Assembly: GCA_016285615.1 (NCBI GenBank)
Contig: JAEERB010000158.1
Location: forward strand, 1 to 5,342
Length of the DNA stretch: 5,342 nt
Direction of reading: 5' to 3'
Source of the DNA: Bacteroidales bacterium
GTDB lineage: Bacteria > Bacteroidota > Bacteroidia > Bacteroidales > WCHB1-69
Position 1 is the stretch's first letter; every line of letters starts with the position of its first letter. The notes under the pieces are model-generated. The model saw nothing but the letters and a program-made list of their open reading frames with translations, ran no database searches and was not told where the DNA came from. This document shows positions 1-5,342 of the stretch, in pieces. The translations under genes were made by a program, and so were the position numbers.

Positions 1-1870
1 TGGGATAGACGCTGTAGTAACGTTGCCATTGTGCGAGGTCGACGGTGTCGGCAAAGAGGGGTTGCGCGCGGTAGTGCAGAGCCTTCCAGTTGCCGTAGTA
101 GTCGATTGACGACCAGCTGGCTACGGGCCAGCAGTCATTTAATTGCCAATAAAGCGTTCCGGCGCAGCGCGGGTCGGAGAGGTGGCAGAGGATGCCGTAT
201 CCAGTGCCCCAGGCCTGCAGCAGCTGGCTGATGTAGGCGTAGTCTTTCAGATTAAGACACTTGCTGTCGAAGCCATAGTACTGTCGCATTGCCTTGTCGA
301 TGATTTCGCGTCCACGCGGATGTTTCTGGTGGCTGCGCAGGGTGGGGGAGTCAATGTTGAGTTGTTCGGCAGGTGTGAACTGGATTATGCTTGAGAGTAG
401 AGGGTAGCTCTGGAAGCCATATTCGCTCATAAAGCGGCCGGTCTTTTCCTTGTACATCTCGAAGGGTTCCTCACCCCACCATACGCCCCAGTAGTGGCTG
501 TCGCCGTAGGTGGTGCACTCGGGGTGGCCCCAGCCAAATAGTGGCGAGGTGGAAATGTAGCGCCGTCCTTGCCAGTCGTAGTCGCGCACGGCTTGTGCCA
601 GGATGCCGGGTCCTCGATCGGTGTAGATGTCGTCAAAGATAGTGTCGATGCTGTGTTCTAGTCTGGCGCGCTGCTCGGGTGTCCAGTGGTATACATCCTG
701 CCAGCCCCAGTCTTCCCAGCCGTTTTTGACCTCGTTGTTGCCGCACCACATCACTACGCAGGGGTGCTTCATAATGCGTGCGACATTTTGTATTGCTTCC
801 TCACGGATGCTTTCCAGCATTTCTGGGTTGTCGGGATATAGCATCGTGCTGAAATTGAAGTCCATCCATACCATCAGACCCAGCGAGTCGCAGAGGTCGA
901 AGAAGTAGTCGTGTTCGTAGATGCCGCCGCCCCAAACGCGAATCATATTGAAGTTGGCCTCTTTGGCGGAGCAGAGCAGATAGCGGTAACGGGCGGCCAA
1001 CTCGGGAGTCATAACAGGGAATGAGTGTGCAGGTATCCAGTTGGCACCTTTCATAAAGACAACTTCGTCAAAGTCTTTTGATCCGTTGACACCGTTGCGA
1101 AATGCAAAAGCCTTGCCAATGCTGTCTAATCGGTCAGCAAGGTAGACCTTGGCGAGATTGTCGCGGTAGTCCAGTTCGCGGTTGACTTTCTTTGGTGACT
1201 TTGGTTTTTTGTTGGTGATGTATACCGGCTTCCAAATGCCACAGGTGGGCAATTTGGGACCCCAGTCCCAGCCTTGCTGGTAGGGAGCTATGCGTGTAAA
1301 TGCGCGTCGGTCGGGGAGAGGTATGCCGTATTCGGACTCTTTGGCCGAGTCGCTTGGAAGAACTTCGCAAGCCTCTTCGTCCATTTGACTGTATTTATAA
1401 GGTGTTACTGGCCAAAATTCGATTATTATGCTGAGTACACTATCATTCATATCCATTAGGCTCCGAGTGATAGGAAACTCGTATTGGCAGAACATATTGT
1501 CCGCTACTTCAAAGAGTTCGTGGTTGACAAGGATGATTGCTTGACCAGCCAGTCCTTCGAACACCAACCAGATTGTGTTACCCTCGGGAAGTTGCATTTT
1601 GGGAATAGTGGTTTGATATATCCAAACGCTGTCGCCAACCCAGCGGACCGAGTCCTCGTTGGTGCCGTAGAAGGGATCGGGAATGATGCCGTTGGCCATC
1701 AGGTCGGTATGGATGAATCCCGGCACCGTAGCGGGATACCACTGCCCGTTGTGTTCAAACTGCCAGTCGGTCAACTCTATGCGCTGCTCTTTGTGTGTTG
1801 TGCACGCTGCAAAAAGCAGAGACAACAACATTAATACGCTTAATTTTATTTTTGAAACACGAATTTCCAT
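1..1870 (-). CDS. Lipoprotein GH2 beta-mannosidase, 3' end beyond window
   Basis: Probable exo-beta-mannosidase that removes terminal beta-mannose from glycans, acting in the periplasm or on the outer membrane. The frame is open for 623 codons to the window edge, with no stop. Residues 1-23 form a lipoprotein signal (basic start, hydrophobic core, LFAAC with Cys23). Residues about 31-220 are the GH2 sugar-binding domain (VPGFIHTDL, DPFYGTNE, QGWDWGPKLPTCGIWKPVYI). The TIM barrel follows from about residue 270 (KGANWIPAHSF, IRVWGGGIYE). The acid/base is Glu380 in WCGNNEV and the nucleophile Glu483 in SEYGFQS. LYWQLNDCWPVASWSS near residue 573 is also typical of beta-mannosidases. The usual VWQDF reads VWMDF at 334-338. 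The linker at about 221-255 is far shorter than the Ig-like domain normally found there. The next gene upstream ends 11 bp away, so the two are probably cotranscribed. An in-frame ATG at 1882 would add four residues (MDNY). Family call is strong; exact substrate is inferred. Confidence 0.93.
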   Translation of the reverse strand, partial: MEIRVSKIKLSVLMLLSLLFAACTTHKEQRIELTDWQFEHNGQWYPATVPGFIHTDLMANGIIPDPFYGTNEDSVRWVGDSVWIYQTTIPKMQLPEGNTIWLVFEGLAGQAIILVNHELFEVADNMFCQYEFPITRSLMDMNDSVLSIIIEFWPVTPYKYSQMDEEACEVLPSDSAKESEYGIPLPDRRAFTRIAPYQQGWDWGPKLPTCGIWKPVYITNKKPKSPKKVNRELDYRDNLAKVYLADRLDSIGKAFAFRNGVNGSKDFDEVVFMKGANWIPAHSFPVMTPELAARYRYLLCSAKEANFNMIRVWGGGIYEHDYFFDLCDSLGLMVWMDFNFSTMLYPDNPEMLESIREEAIQNVARIMKHPCVVMWCGNNEVKNGWEDWGWQDVYHWTPEQRARLEHSIDTIFDDIYTDRGPGILAQAVRDYDWQGRRYISTSPLFGWGHPECTTYGDSHYWGVWWGEEPFEMYKEKTGRFMSEYGFQSYPLLSSIIQFTPAEQLNIDSPTLRSHQKHPRGREIIDKAMRQYYGFDSKCLNLKDYAYISQLLQAWGTGYGILCHLSDPRCAGTLYWQLNDCWPVASWSSIDYYGNWKALHYRAQPLFADTVDLAQWQRYYSVYP

Positions 1871-1879
1871 ATAATTATC

Positions 1880-1884
1880 CATTA
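1880..1884 (-). promoter_or_regulatory. TAATG stop/start overlap, possible translational coupling
   Basis: The TAA stop of the GxxExxY gene shares bases with an ATG in frame with the mannosidase, giving TAATG on the - strand. If this ATG is used, translation could be coupled and the lipoprotein signal would begin MDNYMEIRVSK. The ATG at 1870 gives a more typical basic signal-peptide start, so I annotate that one. Both ATGs are seen directly; which is used is unknown. Confidence 0.4.
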
Positions 1885-2307
1885 ATAAACAAAATCCATA
1901 TTGCGATCCAGAAGCACGCATTCATTGTCATCTTTGAAATAGGCATAGCGTTCTCCTTGAAGACTTGTCTGCCCAAAGTTAATGAGAAGTCCAATAGGCA
2001 TCTCAGTCAGCCTTAGGTAGTTGAAGAGCTGCTCACGATGGGCTGATATTATTTCGCTCACAGACTTAATCTCGACGATTACATCGTCGACTACTAAATC
2101 CATTTGATAGTGCTTCTCTAATTTGTGGGTTTTGTAGTAGCAGGGCAGCTGCTTCTCACGTTCGCAGTTAAGTCCTCGCTCTTTAAGTTCCCAATATAGG
2201 GCTTCATTGTAGATGGGTTCAAGTAATCCGCCTCCCAATACGCGATGAACTTCCATTGCAGCACCAATAATGGAGTATACAAGTTCTTTATGCCTTGTTA
2301 AATTCAT
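1882..2307 (-). CDS. GxxExxY family protein (PD-(D/E)XK nuclease fold)
   Basis: A 141-residue protein of the GxxExxY family, whose biological role is not established. The naming motif is GLLEPIY (Gly27, Glu30, Tyr33). Asp70 in YQMDLVV, followed by Glu79 and Lys81 in VEIKSV, matches the metal-binding D...ExK core of the PD-(D/E)XK nuclease superfamily, so the active site looks intact. QLFNYLRLT (93-101) and IGLLINFG (105-112) are also typical of the family. The C-terminal tail to residue 141 is somewhat longer than the roughly 125 residues common in the family. No signal peptide or membrane segment is seen, so it should be cytoplasmic. It lies 46 bp after the DUF486 gene and 11 bp before the mannosidase on the same strand, with no recognisable promoter of its own. 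By eye it is more AT-rich than the mannosidase, which with its family's scattered distribution hints at separate acquisition. Confidence 0.93.
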   Translation of the reverse strand: MNLTRHKELVYSIIGAAMEVHRVLGGGLLEPIYNEALYWELKERGLNCEREKQLPCYYKTHKLEKHYQMDLVVDDVIVEIKSVSEIISAHREQLFNYLRLTEMPIGLLINFGQTSLQGERYAYFKDDNECVLLDRNMDFVY

Positions 2308-2316
2308 AGTGATTTT

Positions 2317-2347
2317 TAATTAATGGTTAATTCGTGGTAATTCGCGT
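2317..2347. repeat. Three imperfect 10-11 bp direct repeats
   Basis: The + strand reads TAATTAATGGT (2317-2327), TAATTCGTGG (2328-2337) and TAATTCGCGT (2338-2347) in direct succession. The last two units differ at two positions and the first is more diverged. The array fills most of the 46-bp gap between the DUF486 stop and the GxxExxY start. Its first part also forms a 6-bp AT-only inverted repeat (AATTAA, loop TGG, TTAATT), too weak to call a terminator. I saw no other copy in the window. Confidence 0.55.
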
Positions 2348-2353
2348 TATACA

Positions 2354-2731
2354 TCATTTTGTTTTCCAGAAGGCGAATATGACAGCGAGGATGATGAATC
2401 CGAAACTGACAAGGTGGTTCCAACGGATGGGCTCGCTCTTGAAGACGGTGGCCACGATGATGGTGAAGACGGTCAGCGAGATGCACTCGGCCAGTATCTT
2501 GAGCTGCATCAGCGAGAAGGGACCGCCGTTGATCTGGCTGCCTATGCGGTTGGCAGGAATCATAAAGCTGTATTCGAAGAAGGCCACGCCCCACGAGGTG
2601 AGAATGATGAGTATCAGCGGCCAGCTGGTGTTGATTTTCATCTCGGTCAGCTTGAGGTTGCCGTACCAGGCAAAGGTCATAAAGACGTTGCTGATGATGA
2701 GAAAGATGATGGTTAGTAATGCTTTGGGCAT
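2354..2731 (-). CDS. DUF486 / DMT-like small membrane protein
   Basis: A 125-residue integral inner-membrane protein of the DUF486 family, which is related to half-size drug/metabolite transporters. No substrate is established. About four hydrophobic segments are visible (roughly 4-23, 36-57, 75-97 and 105-122). The family signature is clear: SWGVAFFEYSFMIPANRIG (46-64), then GPFSLMQLKIL (70-80) and EPIRWNHLVSF (100-110). I chose the ATG at 2731 because it starts directly at the first membrane segment and lies about 25 bp from a good -7 box. An in-frame upstream ATG would add 20 residues that do not look like the family and would start upstream of the promoter box, inside the terminator hairpin. 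The gene follows the terminator of the barrel gene and is probably first in a transcript that continues into the GxxExxY and mannosidase genes. Confidence 0.9.
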   Translation of the reverse strand: MPKALLTIIFLIISNVFMTFAWYGNLKLTEMKINTSWPLILIILTSWGVAFFEYSFMIPANRIGSQINGGPFSLMQLKILAECISLTVFTIIVATVFKSEPIRWNHLVSFGFIILAVIFAFWKTK

Positions 2732-2755
2732 AAAATGAGTGTTTGTTTCGGAGTG

Positions 2756-2763
2756 CAAAGATA
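2756..2763 (-). promoter_or_regulatory. Bacteroidota-type -7 box (TATCTTTG) for DUF486 gene
   Basis: Read on the - strand, TATCTTTG matches the Bacteroidota -7 consensus TAnnTTTG and sits about 25 bp before the ATG at 2731. I see no TTTG -33 element at the usual 19-21 bp; the nearest TTTG is 25 bp away, in the loop of the neighbouring terminator. It would give a short leader and separate this transcript from the cinA unit. Confidence 0.55.
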
Positions 2764-2776
2764 CATAAAATAAATA

Positions 2777-2805
2777 AAACGGAGAGCACAAACTGCTCTC
2801 CGTTT
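2777..2805 (-). terminator. Intrinsic terminator after the outer-membrane protein gene
   Basis: A perfect 12-bp inverted repeat: AAACGGAGAGCA (2777-2788), loop CAAAC (2789-2793), TGCTCTCCGTTT (2794-2805). On the - strand the stem runs into TTTTATTTATTTTA, a good U-rich tract. The + strand side lacks T-runs, so the terminator works for - strand transcripts. It starts 24 bp after the stop of the barrel gene and should end the cinA-barrel transcript. Confidence 0.88.
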
Positions 2806-2829
2806 AAAGTATACTGTCTACTGTTTTTT

Positions 2830-3486
2830 TTAGAGCTTGTAGCCGAGACCGAGGAAGAAGCCTGCCGACTTGCGGGTGGTGTTGTCGGCGGTGCTGAGGT
2901 TGAGCAGACCGAGGTTATAGCCGCCATAAACGCGGAACTGGCTGAAAGTAAGGGCTGCGCCAACGGTGGCACCAATGTCGAAACGCGAGTTGTTGCTACC
3001 TTCGTCATACCAGTCGTCCTCGCCATCGGTGTTGAGGTTGAGAAGATTGAGTACACTTGCATTGCCACTCGAAGCGGTTTTGCCGGAAAGTGCAAAAGTG
3101 ATGGTAGGACCTACAAACGGAGTGATGCGCAGGTCTTTGCCGAGGTTGAAGCTATAGTTGAGCAATACGGGAATGTCGATGGCCAACTGGCTGTATTCTA
3201 CAGTAGCTGTTGCCGAACCAAGAATGCCAAGGTCGAGGGTACGCTCTTTTTTAGCGAAACTGTAGCGGCCCTGCAGACCGACGGACACGTAGAGGTCGCC
3301 GCTGATGGACAGGTTCTGGTTGATTCCGATGGAGATGCCGTTGAGTGCGATGGTGTCGTGGAAGTTGCCATTCGACGTACTGATGGTTGTGGGTGTGAAG
3401 CCCAAGTTAACACTTGTTTGGGCGTTTGCTTTGCCTGTAAAGAGAAGAGCCATTGAGCAGGCGATGATTGTGAAAACTTTTTTCAT
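2830..3486 (-). CDS. PorT-like outer-membrane beta-barrel protein
   Basis: A 218-residue outer-membrane protein of the small beta-barrel group (OmpA-like or PorT-like barrels of Bacteroidota). Function is unknown. The signal peptide is clear: MKKVFTIIACSMALLF, then GKANA with cleavage expected after Ala22, leaving Gln23 as the mature N-terminus. The rest alternates short amphipathic strands with Gly/Asn/Ser turns. IDIPVLLNYSFNLG (103-116) and ITPFVGPTITFALSG (121-135) resemble PorT-family strands. The final strand is AGFFLGLGYKL. An acidic loop at about 153-162 (TDGEDDWYDE) is probably exposed to the outside. The ATG at 3486 was chosen for the signal peptide; the frame stays open upstream but only inside cinA. 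The gap to the cinA stop is 10 bp with no terminator or promoter seen, so it is probably cotranscribed with cinA and ends at the hairpin at 2777-2805. Confidence 0.88.
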   Translation of the reverse strand: MKKVFTIIACSMALLFTGKANAQTSVNLGFTPTTISTSNGNFHDTIALNGISIGINQNLSISGDLYVSVGLQGRYSFAKKERTLDLGILGSATATVEYSQLAIDIPVLLNYSFNLGKDLRITPFVGPTITFALSGKTASSGNASVLNLLNLNTDGEDDWYDEGSNNSRFDIGATVGAALTFSQFRVYGGYNLGLLNLSTADNTTRKSAGFFLGLGYKL

Positions 3487-3496
3487 TATCTTGTTT

Positions 3497-4741
3497 TTAT
3501 TGGTTAATATTTTTATACAAAAGTTTGATAAGCATTGAGAAAGCTTCGTTGCAAGTGCGGTCGACGGTGCGGAGGCGGTCGTCGCCGAATTTCTTGAGGC
3601 GTGTCTCGATGCCGTTTGGTCCGGCAACAGCAATCCATACTGTTCCGACAGGTTTGTCAGGAGTGCCGCCGGTGGGACCTGCAATGCCTGTTGTTGCAAT
3701 GGCATAGTCGGTTTTGAGGTGTTGGCGTACACCTTCAACCATCTCGTGTACTGTCTCTTCACTTACGGCACCATAGGAGGCGAGGGTCTCGCTCCTTACG
3801 CCCAGTATGTTCTCTTTCACCTCGTTGCTGTATGCCACAATGCCGCCTTTGAAATACGCCGAGGCACCGCTGAAAGCTGTCAGCCGTGATGCTATGGTGC
3901 CTCCGGTGCAGCTTTCTGCTGTGGAAAGTGTACAACCGCGCGATGTCATTAATTTGTGTGCCAGTTCAGGCAATGTCTCACAGTCCTCGCCAACGATGTA
4001 TTGTCCTGCGAGGGCGTAAAGACCTGGCAACTGGTCGTTGATTGCCGAAGGTTGTGATTCGCTTATGCGCTCTGTAAGGCGCAGTTTGACCATACCAGCT
4101 TGTGGCAGGTATGCGAGGCGAATGGTTTTCGGCAATGCCAGTTCCCATTGCTCGATTAGGTCGCTCAGGAAACTTTCGCCTATGCCTTGAACAAGAATGT
4201 TTTTGTTTATGATTCGGCCGGTGGCAAAGTGTTTCTGCAGGCGCTTGATGATTTCTGTGGTCATCAGGTTCTCCATCTCGAACGGCACACCGGGCATAGA
4301 TACGACAACCTTGCCTTCGCGCTCGAACCACATACAGGGTGCTGTGCCCAAGATGTTGTTTATCATTGTGCAGCATTCCGGCACCCAAGCCTGTTGGCGG
4401 TTGATGGGTGTCAACTCGTAGCCTCTGGCGGCGAAGATGCGTTTTACGTTTTCGAGAGCTTCTTGGTTTTCAACGAGTTTGCTTCCAAAGAACTCGCAAA
4501 GCACTTTTTTAGTCACATCGTCCTTCGTTGGTCCAAGTCCGCCGGTAATCAGTACGGCATCACTTGCTTTCAGACAGCGTGTCAGGGTGTTGAGTATAGC
4601 GTCGCGGTCGTCGGCGATTACCGCTGTTTCCCTTACGTCCATTCCTGTGGCGACAAGCATTTTTGCCATCGTAGAGGCATTGGTGTTGACTACCTGTCCA
4701 ATAAGCAATTCGTCACCTATATTTATAATGCTAACATTCAT
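3497..4741 (-). CDS. cinA: CinA-family NMN amidohydrolase, full length
   Basis: A 414-residue two-domain CinA protein of normal length, cytoplasmic. The N-terminal molybdopterin-binding-like domain (COG1058, about 1-170), linked in the family to ADP-ribose pyrophosphatase activity, shows GDELLIGQVVNTN (9-21), TGGLGPTKDD (66-75) and SMPGVPFEM (148-156). The C-terminal PncC domain (about 255-414) deamidates nicotinamide mononucleotide to nicotinate mononucleotide, recycling it toward NAD. It has TAESCTGG with the probable nucleophile Ser277, AYSNEVKENILGV with conserved Lys309, and TGIAGPTGGTPDKPVGTVW (351-369). All key motifs look intact. The start MNVSIINIGDELL is the usual family N-terminus. 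The gene is divergent from nadC and followed after 10 bp by the barrel gene. The name comes from a competence locus, but no competence genes are nearby, so NAD salvage is the better inference. Confidence 0.97.
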   Translation of the reverse strand: MNVSIINIGDELLIGQVVNTNASTMAKMLVATGMDVRETAVIADDRDAILNTLTRCLKASDAVLITGGLGPTKDDVTKKVLCEFFGSKLVENQEALENVKRIFAARGYELTPINRQQAWVPECCTMINNILGTAPCMWFEREGKVVVSMPGVPFEMENLMTTEIIKRLQKHFATGRIINKNILVQGIGESFLSDLIEQWELALPKTIRLAYLPQAGMVKLRLTERISESQPSAINDQLPGLYALAGQYIVGEDCETLPELAHKLMTSRGCTLSTAESCTGGTIASRLTAFSGASAYFKGGIVAYSNEVKENILGVRSETLASYGAVSEETVHEMVEGVRQHLKTDYAIATTGIAGPTGGTPDKPVGTVWIAVAGPNGIETRLKKFGDDRLRTVDRTCNEAFSMLIKLLYKNINQ

Positions 4742-4786
4742 GTTTATATTGCTTTAAATAGCTATTGTCTAAATGAATAACGGGTG

Positions 4787-4817
4787 CAAAAATACAAAAG
4801 ATATATGGTTTGTGAAA
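4787..4817 (-). promoter_or_regulatory. Probable cinA promoter (TTTC-19-TATTTTTG)
   Basis: On the - strand TATTTTTG (4794-4787) matches the TAnnTTTG -7 consensus. A near-match to the TTTG -33 element, TTTC, lies 19 bp upstream (4817-4814). It would give a leader of about 40 bases before the cinA ATG at 4741. The 10-bp palindrome AATAGCTATT (4757-4766) falls in that leader. Confidence 0.6.
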
Positions 4818-4821
4818 TTTT

Positions 4822-4854
4822 TTTGTGTCAAAATAGATTTTCTTCGTACTTTTG
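4822..4854 (+). promoter_or_regulatory. Probable nadC promoter (TTTG-21-TACTTTTG)
   Basis: TTTG at 4822-4825 and TACTTTTG at 4847-4854 are separated by 21 bp and match both halves of the Bacteroidota promoter consensus. Transcription would start near 4861, giving a leader of about 60 bases. The -7 box overlaps a 10-bp palindrome TTTTGCAAAA (4850-4859), which may be chance in AT-rich sequence. Confidence 0.68.
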
Positions 4855-4871
4855 CAAAATATTTTCAATAG

Positions 4872-4901
4872 GTTCCATTTTTTCTTTCAAGGCAGTGGAA
4901 C
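4872..4901 (+). other. Possible hairpin in the nadC leader
   Basis: GTTCCA (4872-4877) pairs with TGGAAC (4896-4901). A further G-U and A-U pair can extend the stem to 8 bp around a loop of about 14 bases. It falls between the predicted start of transcription and the nadC ATG. It resembles no NAD riboswitch I know, and the stem could be chance. Confidence 0.3.
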
Positions 4902-4920
4902 ACAAAAAAGTTACATTGAA

Positions 4921-5342
4921 ATGATGACCGACATTCCTAATTTAGACGAGCTGATACGCATGGCTTTGCGCGAGGATATTGGCGATGGCGACCATTCCAC
5001 ATTGGCATGCATTCCTCCTTCGGCTACCGATTGTGCCAAAATGGTGGCAAAACAAGATGGTGTTATCTGCGGATGTGAAGTGGGGGAAAAAGTGTTTAAA
5101 ATTGTCGACTCTTCTTTGAATGTCACCATGATAAAAAAGGACGGTGACTTTGTTGCCAAGGGAGACATTATTATGCTCGTTGAAGGACATTCAGGCAGCA
5201 TTTTAACGGCCGAGCGAACTGCATTGAATTTCATGCAGAGGCTCAGTGGTATAGCCACAGAGACAAATCGAATGGTAAAGATGCTTGCTGGTTTGAATAC
5301 TCGACTTTTGGATACTCGAAAGACAACGCCTAATATGCGCCT
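4921..5342 (+). CDS. nadC: Quinolinate phosphoribosyltransferase, N-terminal part
   Basis: Nicotinate-nucleotide pyrophosphorylase (carboxylating), which joins quinolinate and PRPP to make nicotinate mononucleotide, CO2 and pyrophosphate in de novo NAD synthesis; cytoplasmic. The 140 complete codons in view, about half of the usual 280-300, cover the N-terminal domain and the start of the barrel. Family motifs are LIRMALREDIGDGDHST (11-27), VICGCEVGEKVF (48-59), GDIIMLVEGHSGSILTAERTA (81-101 region, Arg99 expected to bind substrate), LNFMQRLSGIAT (102-113) and LLDTRKTTPNMR (129-140). The frame is open to the window end. Translation may start at Met1 or Met2; no clear Shine-Dalgarno sequence is present, as is normal in Bacteroidota. 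The gene is divergent from cinA and has its own promoter at 4822-4854. Confidence 0.97.
   Translation, partial: MMTDIPNLDELIRMALREDIGDGDHSTLACIPPSATDCAKMVAKQDGVICGCEVGEKVFKIVDSSLNVTMIKKDGDFVAKGDIIMLVEGHSGSILTAERTALNFMQRLSGIATETNRMVKMLAGLNTRLLDTRKTTPNMR

Noticed and set aside
1134..1370. Short - strand frame inside the mannosidase
   Set aside because: The mannosidase frame is continuous from 1870 to the window edge with family motifs throughout, so this is an out-of-frame shadow and not evidence of a frameshift.
2318..2332. AT-only inverted repeat as a terminator for DUF486
   Set aside because: The 6-bp A/T stem with a 3-base loop is too weak, and the next genes lack a visible promoter, so read-through is more likely.
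2316..3095. 259-codon - strand frame spanning the DUF486 and barrel region
   Set aside because: It crosses two well-supported genes, a terminator and a promoter in the wrong frame, and its sequence is low-complexity Ser/Thr/His-rich.
2743..3456. 237-codon + strand frame
   Set aside because: It is antisense to the barrel gene, has a composition typical of a mirrored coding frame, no family motif and no promoter.
2830..3762. 310-codon - strand frame extending the barrel gene upstream
   Set aside because: The 92 codons before the ATG at 3486 lie inside cinA in another frame and show no domain, while the shorter start gives a textbook signal peptide.
4187..4780. 197-codon + strand frame
   Set aside because: It is antisense to the 5' half of cinA, which is a certain gene; Cys- and His-rich text like this is usual for shadow frames.
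1..5342. CRISPR array, RNA genes, insertion sequences, phage or defence system
   Set aside because: No regularly spaced repeats, RNA gene signatures, transposase motifs or terminal inverted repeats were seen. The GxxExxY protein alone is not enough to propose a defence system.

Overview
The window looks like a chromosomal segment of a Bacteroidota bacterium, most likely Bacteroidales (a Prevotella- or Bacteroides-like gut anaerobe). The evidence is three TAnnTTTG -7 promoter boxes of the Bacteroidota type, weak or absent Shine-Dalgarno sequences, AT-rich spacers, a GxxExxY-family gene, a PorT-like outer-membrane barrel and a lipoprotein GH2 beta-mannosidase. I cannot name the species from sequence alone.

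Layout from right to left. At the right edge nadC (quinolinate phosphoribosyltransferase) starts on the + strand and runs out of the window. It is divergent from cinA/pncC on the - strand across a spacer of about 180 bp that carries a promoter for each gene. cinA is followed after 10 bp by a small outer-membrane beta-barrel gene, and that transcript ends at a perfect 12-bp-stem intrinsic terminator. A fresh promoter then serves a DUF486 (DMT-like) membrane protein. It is probably followed on the same transcript by a GxxExxY protein (PD-(D/E)XK nuclease fold) and, only 11 bp further or overlapping at TAATG, by a large lipoprotein GH2 beta-mannosidase that runs off the left edge. The mannosidase fills positions 1-1870 as one uninterrupted - strand frame of 623 codons.

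Functional links. NadC and the PncC domain of CinA both make nicotinate mononucleotide, one from quinolinate and one by deamidating NMN, so the divergent pair meets at one NAD intermediate. The beta-mannosidase is probably an envelope glycan-degrading enzyme, but no SusC/SusD or other polysaccharide-utilisation genes are in view.

Most interesting points: the beta-mannosidase keeps both catalytic glutamates but seems to lack most of the immunoglobulin-like domain between the sugar-binding domain and the TIM barrel; three imperfect 10-11 bp repeats precede the GxxExxY gene; and the nadC/cinA promoters are divergent. I found no CRISPR array, RNA gene, insertion sequence or clearly new multi-gene system. 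No gene-free stretch exceeds 300 bases.
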